Source of the DNA: Bacteroidales bacterium
GTDB lineage: Bacteria; Bacteroidota; Bacteroidia; Bacteroidales; UBA7960
DNA: 10,821 nucleotides
NCBI GenBank assembly: GCA_003560215.1
Contig: PWIY01000119.1
Location: forward strand, 1-10,821
Direction: 5' to 3'
The position numbers were made by a program, and so were the translations under genes. Positions within the stretch are counted from its first letter, which is position 1; every line of letters starts with the position of its first letter. The notes under the pieces were generated by a model. The model was given only the letters and a program-made list of their open reading frames with translations. It was not told the DNA's origin and made no database searches. Shown one piece after another: positions 6,232 through 10,821 of the stretch.

Positions 6232-7125
6232 ATGAAGTTTAAAGGAAAAACTGCCATTGTGACGGGTGCTACTTCAGGGATTGGCCGGGTAACCGCCATT
6301 GCCCTTGCCAGGGAAGGTATGAAGCTGGTGCTGCCGGTCCGGAGCATGGACAAGGGAAAGGCTTTCAGGGAAGAATTGGCAGAAAACACTGGCAATAAGG
6401 ATGTGGAGGTGATGCATTGCGACCTGGCCTCTTTTGACTCCATCCGGCAGTTTGCTGCATCTTTCAGGGAAAAATATGACAGGTTGCACTTACTGGTCAA
6501 TAATGCAGGTACCTGGGAAACCAGGCGAAAGTTATCGGAAGACGGAATTGAGATGAATTTTGCCGTGAATCACCTTGCCCCGTTTCTGCTGACCAATTTG
6601 CTCCTGGATGTTGTTGTCGCCAGTGCCCCGGCCCGGATTGTGAATGTGTCGAGCACGGCCCACAAACAGGCTACCATGAACTTTAACGACCTGGAGGGAG
6701 AAAAAAGCTGGTCATCCATGCGTTCGTATGCACAGGGAAAACTGGCCAACATTTTCTTTACACGGAAACTCGCCAGGGAATTGAAAGGAACAGGGGTGAC
6801 GGTCAACTGCCTGCACCCCGGGGTGGTGGAAACCCGGCTGTTTGACAAAATGCCCCGCTTGTTTCGCTGGCTTTTCAGCTTATTTATGATATCACCCGAA
6901 AAGGGTGCGCAAACTAGTATTTACCTGGCCACTTCACCGGACGTAAAGGATGTGACGGGTGAATATTTTGCCAAAAAGAAGGTCGCGAAACCCACCAGCC
7001 ATGCCCGTGACATGAAGGCAGCCGAAAAGTTATGGGAGGTTAGCCTGGAGTATGTTGGGCCGGTAGCTTTACAAGGTGAGGAAGTCGGGCTGGAGGTAGC
7101 CGGGTTGAATAAAGCTGACTCCTGA
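6232..7125 (+). CDS. Short-chain dehydrogenase/reductase (retinol dehydrogenase-like)
   Basis: A 297-residue classical SDR oxidoreductase, cytoplasmic. The cofactor site is TGATSGIG (11-18); Arg37 after the second strand (LPVRSMDKGK) suggests preference for NADP(H). CDLAS (63-67) is the adenine-contact motif and NNAG (90-93) is intact. The catalytic set is complete: Asn113 (NHLAPFLLTN), Ser140/Ser141, Tyr166 and Lys170 (SYAQGKLAN). HPGVVET (195-201) follows as usual. The overall pattern, including CDLASFDSIRQF and ISPEKGAQTSIYLA, resembles the retinol dehydrogenase/WW-oxidoreductase-like subgroup; the substrate is unknown. About 20 residues at the C-terminus (VGPVALQGEEVGLEVAGLNK) extend past the usual fold. 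The gene stands alone: divergent from the phosphoesterase and separated by 191 bp from the next gene. Confidence 0.92.
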   Translation: MKFKGKTAIVTGATSGIGRVTAIALAREGMKLVLPVRSMDKGKAFREELAENTGNKDVEVMHCDLASFDSIRQFAASFREKYDRLHLLVNNAGTWETRRKLSEDGIEMNFAVNHLAPFLLTNLLLDVVVASAPARIVNVSSTAHKQATMNFNDLEGEKSWSSMRSYAQGKLANIFFTRKLARELKGTGVTVNCLHPGVVETRLFDKMPRLFRWLFSLFMISPEKGAQTSIYLATSPDVKDVTGEYFAKKKVAKPTSHARDMKAAEKLWEVSLEYVGPVALQGEEVGLEVAGLNKADS

Positions 7126-7191
7126 TCTGCCGGGAAAAACGCTGCGTGTGCAGGGGGGTGCCTGATGCCCGAAGCATAAACCGATGCCTGA

Positions 7192-7207
7192 GGCCTTTGT
7201 GAAGGCC
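7192..7207 (+). terminator. Weak hairpin after the SDR gene
   Basis: A perfect GGCCTT/AAGGCC stem with the four-base loop TGTG lies 67 bp after the SDR stop. It is followed by GGGATTTTCC, that is, only a short T run five bases further on. It could terminate the SDR transcript, but is weaker than a standard intrinsic terminator. Confidence 0.35.
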
Positions 7208-7316
7208 GGGATTTTCCTGAGTCCGGCTATTCAATAATATGACAGCCAAATCAGTCCGTCGCTGATTGATACGGATTGTTGCGGCGGTCGCATTTTCTCA
7301 TGAAAACCATGCTATT

Positions 7317-9332
7317 ATGCCAAATCATTTAAAGGATCAGACAAGTCCTTATCTTTTACAGCATGCCGGTAACCCCGTCGACTGGTACCCCTGGGGCGAA
7401 GAAGCCCTGGCCAAAGCCAGGAAGGAAAACAAACCCTTACTTGTCAGTATCGGTTATTCTGCCTGCCACTGGTGCCATGTGATGGAAAAAGAAAGTTTTG
7501 AAGATGAAGAAGTGGCTCAGCTCATGAACCGTTTCTTTGTTTGTGTGAAGGTTGACAGAGAGGAGCGGCCGGACGTTGATCACCTATACATGAATGCGGT
7601 ACAGTTGGTCTCCGGAAGAGGCGGCTGGCCCCTGAACTGTTTTGCCCTTCCCGACGGACGGCCCTTCTGGGGTGGTACTTATTTCCCCCGTGATCAGTGG
7701 TTGGAAATTCTGGGGCGTGTGGCTGAACTCTTTCACGACAAAATTGAGGATGTGGAGCAGCAGGCTGAAAACATCACCAAAGGACTGGCCGATTCCGCTT
7801 TTGTGCCGGTGAATAAAGAGAAAGCTTTATTTAAGAGGGAAGATGCCGAAAAGCTATACCGGGATGTGATCTCGATCATGGACTTCTCGGAAGGGGGCAC
7901 CAAAGGGGCCCCGAAATTCCCCCTGCCGGTGAATCAGCAGTTTCTGCTGCATTATCATCAGCAAACCGGTGACGAAAAAGCCCTGAAACAGGTGCAGCTG
8001 GCTTTGCGCAAAATGGCTTTGGGAGGCATATATGATCAGGTGGGGGGAGGGTTTGCCCGGTATGCAACCGATGGCGAATGGAAATTGCCCCATTTTGAAA
8101 AGATGTTGTATGATAACGGGCAGCTGATGTCATTGTATTCGGCGGCATGGAAAGTTGGTCATGACCCGTTGTTCCGGGAGGTGGTTTATGATACTGCTGC
8201 TTTTGTGCAACGGGAACTGACATCCCCGGAAGGGACTTTCTATTCAGCCCTGGATGCAGACAGCGAAGGTGAAGAAGGAAAGTTTTATGTTTGGACAGCC
8301 CCGGAAATTGATGCGGCACTCGGGGGTGATGCCCAGTTGATCCGCAAATACTACCAGGTGGGCGAAAAAGGCCATTGGGAGGGGAATAAAAATATTCTGC
8401 TACGGATTCCGGATGAGGAAGCTTTTGCGCGGGAACAGGGTCTGGAGGTGACAGCTTTGCGGGAAGTTGTGGAACGCAGCAAAAGAAAGTTGCTGGAGGT
8501 GCGAAACCAAAGGGTCAGGCCGGGTCTTGATGACAAGGTGCTTGTTGCATGGAATGCGCTGATGATTGAGGGGCTGGCCGATGCATATGCCGCTTTTGGT
8601 GACAAAAGGTTTTTGCAGCAAGCCCGCAAGGCGGCTGACTTTATCCTTGACCACGCCATACAGGAAGACGGACGGCTATACCGATCCTTACGGGGCAGTG
8701 AAGCCTCCATTGACGGGTTTCTGGAGGATTATGCCCTTTTGTCAAAGGCCTTGCTGGGCCTTTACGGGGTGAGCATGCACCTGCCTTACCTGGAAGCAGC
8801 GCGCAGGCTCACAGTTTATGTGCTGGAGCATTTTGCCATTGAAGGTACCCGTTTGATGTCCTTTTCCTCCGGGCAATCGGAACAGCTGGCAGCGCCGTTC
8901 TATGAGTTTTTTGACAATGTGATTCCGTCATCCAACAGTGTGATGGCCCGGGTGTTGTTTTACCTTGCCAATTATTACGAGCAACCGGAATGGGGGCAGC
9001 GCAGCTCGGGGATGCTGCACGATATGATGGATCTGTTGCGCAGCCACGGTCACAGCATGACCAACTGGGGCATTTTGCTGCTGCATCATACCGCCCCCTT
9101 TCATACCATTGTAATTACCGGTGAGGAAGCCCCGGATAAGTCGGAAAAACTCCTGCAGCATTTTTTGCCTGATGCATTGCTGGCTGCCCGAAGCACTGAA
9201 GTGCCGGAATTGCCGCCGGTTTTTGCTGAGCGGTTTGTTCCCGGCAATACCCTGATCTACATCTGCGGGATGGGTTATTGCAAGGCCCCGGTGGGGGATG
9301 TGCAAACCGCTCTGGAGCAGATGCGGGAATAG
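7317..9332 (+). CDS. YyaL/COG1331 thioredoxin-fold plus (alpha/alpha)6-barrel protein (DUF255)
   Basis: A 671-residue member of the YyaL / SSP411 (spermatogenesis-associated protein 20-like) family. Residues 1-160 are the DUF255 thioredoxin-like domain. They begin with the invariant NHLKDQTSPYLLQHAGNPVDW and contain the active-site-like SACHWCHVM (Cys50, Cys53), followed by VKVDREERPDVDHLYM and GRGGWPLNCFALPDG. The remainder has features of a six-hairpin glycosidase-like helical barrel: APKFPLP, ALGGIYDQVGGGFARYATD, WKLPHFEKMLYDNGQL, ALDADSEGEEGKFYVW, and DDKVLVAWNALMIEGLADAY. Length and motifs match the intact family. Function is not established; the CxxC suggests redox activity and the barrel suggests carbohydrate binding, both inferred. 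The ATG at 7317 is chosen because family members start just before NHLKDQTSPYLL; a TTG at 7266 would add 17 unrelated residues. It is a single-gene unit, convergent with hisIE. Confidence 0.95.
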   Translation: MPNHLKDQTSPYLLQHAGNPVDWYPWGEEALAKARKENKPLLVSIGYSACHWCHVMEKESFEDEEVAQLMNRFFVCVKVDREERPDVDHLYMNAVQLVSGRGGWPLNCFALPDGRPFWGGTYFPRDQWLEILGRVAELFHDKIEDVEQQAENITKGLADSAFVPVNKEKALFKREDAEKLYRDVISIMDFSEGGTKGAPKFPLPVNQQFLLHYHQQTGDEKALKQVQLALRKMALGGIYDQVGGGFARYATDGEWKLPHFEKMLYDNGQLMSLYSAAWKVGHDPLFREVVYDTAAFVQRELTSPEGTFYSALDADSEGEEGKFYVWTAPEIDAALGGDAQLIRKYYQVGEKGHWEGNKNILLRIPDEEAFAREQGLEVTALREVVERSKRKLLEVRNQRVRPGLDDKVLVAWNALMIEGLADAYAAFGDKRFLQQARKAADFILDHAIQEDGRLYRSLRGSEASIDGFLEDYALLSKALLGLYGVSMHLPYLEAARRLTVYVLEHFAIEGTRLMSFSSGQSEQLAAPFYEFFDNVIPSSNSVMARVLFYLANYYEQPEWGQRSSGMLHDMMDLLRSHGHSMTNWGILLLHHTAPFHTIVITGEEAPDKSEKLLQHFLPDALLAARSTEVPELPPVFAERFVPGNTLIYICGMGYCKAPVGDVQTALEQMRE

Positions 9333-9360
9333 CTGCTTATTTGATGCGTAACCCGGCAGC

Positions 9361-9379
9361 CCGGGCATTACCTGCCCGG
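9361..9379. terminator. Perfect inverted repeat at the yyaL/hisIE convergent ends
   Basis: CCGGGCA (9361-9367) and TGCCCGG (9373-9379) form a 7-bp GC-rich stem with a 5-base loop (TTACC). The hisIE stop codon (complement of 9368-9370) lies in the loop. There is no T run on either side, so this could be a factor-assisted bidirectional terminator or an RNA 3'-end stabiliser rather than a classical terminator. Confidence 0.4.
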
Positions 9380-10018
9380 ACGGTATCTGTCCTGTAGCTC
9401 CCTGATCACTGCCTCCCAACCTGTGTCCCTGGCAATCAGTAAAACATTCAGGTGATAGATCAGATCGGCGGCCTCTTCAATGAAGCGTTGCGGGTTTCCG
9501 CTTTCCGATTCAAGGGCCAGCTCCACGGCTTCTTCGCCCATTTTTTTGGCAATCCGTTTTGGCCCTCCTTCAAACAGCCTGGCCGTATAACTTTTTGAAG
9601 GATCGGAGCCTTTCCGGTTTTTCAGTAACCGTTCGAGTTCTTCAAGGAACCCAAAGTGGGCTGGTGCACCTTCTGCGGCAGCCTGCTGACCATTCACTGT
9701 CCGGTTTTTTTCACCGAAGCACGTGTCCTGCCCGGTATGGCAAACCGGGCCGGCAGGCCGGGCTTTTGCCAGGATGCAGTCGTTGTCGCAGTCGGGCAGC
9801 AGTTCTTTCAAATAGAGAAAGTTGCCCGAACTTTCGCCTTTGGTCCACAGCCGGTTTTTGCTCCTGCTGAAAAAGGTCAGCTTGCCGCTGTCAAGGGTCT
9901 TTGCAAGGGCTTCTTTGTTCATCCAGGCCTGCATGAGCACCCGGTTGGTGGTGGCGTCCTGTACGATGACGGGAAGCAGCCCGCCGGTATTTTCGAAATT
10001 GAGGTTGTTGATTTTCAT
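9368..10018 (-). CDS. hisIE: Bifunctional phosphoribosyl-AMP cyclohydrolase / phosphoribosyl-ATP pyrophosphohydrolase
   Basis: A 216-residue fusion that performs steps 2 and 3 of histidine biosynthesis in the cytoplasm. The HisI cyclohydrolase domain (about 1-103) shows the opening LNFENTGGLLPVIVQDATTN, FFSRSKNRLWTKGESSGN (49-66), the metal motif DCDND (76-80) and GPVCHTGQDTCF (90-101). Cys77, Cys93 and Cys100 are the expected zinc ligands. A polar linker (about 104-121) follows. The HisE domain (about 123-212) then shows GGPKRIAKKMGEEAVELAL (151-169) and EEAADLIYHLNVLL (181-194). The fused form and the position after hisF are typical of Bacteroidota his operons. The ATG at 10018 is supported by homologue starts. 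Repeat array B ends 2 bp upstream of it, and the last 64 nt of leader contain no G in the RNA, so no Shine-Dalgarno sequence is possible. Confidence 0.96.
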   Translation of the reverse strand: MKINNLNFENTGGLLPVIVQDATTNRVLMQAWMNKEALAKTLDSGKLTFFSRSKNRLWTKGESSGNFLYLKELLPDCDNDCILAKARPAGPVCHTGQDTCFGEKNRTVNGQQAAAEGAPAHFGFLEELERLLKNRKGSDPSKSYTARLFEGGPKRIAKKMGEEAVELALESESGNPQRFIEEAADLIYHLNVLLIARDTGWEAVIRELQDRYRPGR

Positions 10019-10020
10019 TG

Positions 10021-10153
10021 GAAGTTGGATGTTAGATGTTAGAGGTTGGAAGTTAGAAGGTGGAGGTTAGAAGGTGGAAGTTCGAAGCCGGAAGCTCGAA
10101 GGAAGAAGCTGGAAGTTCGAAGCTGGAAGCTCGAAGGAAGAAGTTTGAAGTTT
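10021..10153 (+). repeat. Heptanucleotide repeat array B (19 units, consensus GAAGYTN)
   Basis: Nineteen consecutive 7-bp units in unbroken register fill the space between hisF (stop at 10159) and hisIE (start at 10018). Two blocks are visible. The eight units next to hisIE (10021-10076) use GAAGTTR, GATGTTA, GAGGTTR and GAAGGTG and contain no C at all on the plus strand. The eleven distal units (10077-10153) use GAAGCTG, GAAGCTC, GAAGTTC, GAAGTTT and GAAGGAA, like array A. GAAGGAA occurs at 10098 and 10133, again exactly 35 bp apart. The distal end is followed by GGGG, as in array A. Orientation relative to the downstream gene is the same as in array A. Confidence 0.95.
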
Positions 10154-10158
10154 GGGGA

Positions 10159-10821
10159 TCATAATCTGACTGGTATTTGGTGGTTTTTTAGAAATCTTTT
10201 TACTTCGGGGATGCCGATCACTCCGTAATGAAAAATGCCGGCGGCAAGGGCAGCGTCTGCATTGCCGCGGGTAAATACATCCAGGAAATGTTCCGGGGTG
10301 CCTGCCCCGCCGGAGGCAATCACCGGGATCTGAACCGCACCTGCCACCGCACTGGTGATGTCCAGCGAAAAGCCCTGGCGACTGCCATCGGCAGTAAATG
10401 AGGTAAGCAGAATTTCCCCGGCACCCCGTTCCCAAACCTGCCGGGCCCAATCCAATGCATCGGTGCCCGTCAGCCTGGTGCCTGCATGACTGACCACCTG
10501 CCATTGACCATCAATGAGTCGTGCATCAATGGCCACCACCACGCATTGGTTGCCAAAAGCCCCTGAGAGCCTGGTGATGAGTTCGGGGTCGCTAAGCGCC
10601 GCGGTGTTGACCGACACCTTGTCGGCCCCCTTTGACAACAGCTTCTCGACCTCTTGCTCGCTCCCGATTCCACCTCCGACCGTGAAAGGAATGGATGTGG
10701 CGGCTGCCACTTCCCCGACCACACGGAGAAAGGTGGAGCGTCCTTCCAGGGTGGCAGTGATATCAAGCAGGGTTAGTTCGTCGGCCCCCTCTTCTGAATA
10801 CCTGGCGGCCAGTTCAACCGG
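10159..10821 (-). CDS. hisF: Imidazole glycerol phosphate synthase subunit HisF (5' end outside window)
   Basis: The frame is open to the right edge and encodes 220 residues, lacking roughly the first 30 of a protein usually near 250. HisF is the cyclase subunit of IGP synthase. With HisH it converts PRFAR and glutamine-derived ammonia to imidazole glycerol phosphate and AICAR. The visible part starts PVELAARYSEEGADELTLLD, followed by the phosphate-site loop TVGGGI, then GADKVSVNTAAL, VVVAIDARLIDG (containing the catalytic Asp equivalent to Asp130 of Thermotoga HisF), RGAGEILLTSFTADGSRQGF, PVIASGGAGTPEHF and ADAALAAGIFHYG. The first catalytic Asp (near residue 11) lies outside the window. The protein ends IPVRL. 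The (beta/alpha)8 pattern appears intact. It is upstream of and co-directional with hisIE, 140 bp apart, with the gap occupied by array B. Confidence 0.96.
   Translation of the reverse strand, partial: PVELAARYSEEGADELTLLDITATLEGRSTFLRVVGEVAAATSIPFTVGGGIGSEQEVEKLLSKGADKVSVNTAALSDPELITRLSGAFGNQCVVVAIDARLIDGQWQVVSHAGTRLTGTDALDWARQVWERGAGEILLTSFTADGSRQGFSLDITSAVAGAVQIPVIASGGAGTPEHFLDVFTRGNADAALAAGIFHYGVIGIPEVKRFLKNHQIPVRL

Noticed and set aside
6072..6500. 142-codon minus-strand frame over the SDR start
   Set aside because: Most of it is antisense to the SDR cofactor-binding region and it shows no protein signature.
9656..10042. 128-codon plus-strand frame opposite hisIE
   Set aside because: Antisense shadow. 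The hisIE frame has complete catalytic motifs.
10067..10504. 145-codon minus-strand frame running through array B
   Set aside because: Its C-terminal repeats of Ser, Phe, Leu and Pro are just the heptad array read in one frame. The rest is hisF out of register.

Overview
The window looks like a chromosomal segment of a Bacteroidota bacterium with roughly 50% GC. The evidence is the genes present (a fused hisIE placed after hisF, a YtxH/holin-X envelope operon, a ChaN-like secreted protein, a Bacteroidota-type cytidine deaminase), the lack of clear Shine-Dalgarno sequences, and a good match to the Bacteroidota promoter pattern (TTG, 20 bp, TAnnTTTG) ahead of the ytxH operon. This assignment is inferred from sequence reading, not from a database search. 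No rRNA, tRNA, CRISPR array, transposase, integrase or phage structural gene was seen.

Layout. Positions 1-3444 are a minus-strand block. Reading in the direction of transcription it holds cytidine deaminase and a ChaN-like secreted protein (5 bp apart, an operon), a 198-bp gap with a terminator-like hairpin, DprA, and then the N-terminal part of a DUF2207 membrane protein that runs off the left edge. Positions 3618-4668 hold a plus-strand operon with its own promoter: a YtxH protein, a holin-X family membrane protein and a small unrecognised basic protein. This layout resembles the enterobacterial yqjD-yqjE-yqjK operon. A convergent minus-strand gene (4731-5900) encodes a membrane-anchored metallophosphoesterase. 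Across a divergent 331-bp gap lies a plus-strand SDR oxidoreductase (6232-7125), followed by a YyaL-type thioredoxin-fold protein (7317-9332). The right end is the distal part of a histidine operon on the minus strand: hisF (cut by the right edge), then hisIE.

The most unusual signal is a pair of purine-rich heptanucleotide arrays at 5907-6011 (15 units) and 10021-10153 (19 units). They share the consensus GAAGYTN, keep an exact 7-bp register, and have the same orientation. Both carry a 35-bp (five-heptad) spacing between GAAGGAA units, and both end a few bases upstream of the start codon of a minus-strand gene (the metallophosphoesterase and hisIE). The second array fills almost the whole hisF-hisIE gap. 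The rest of the window is largely housekeeping. No convincing new multi-gene system was found. The heptad arrays and the small envelope operon are the parts most worth following up.
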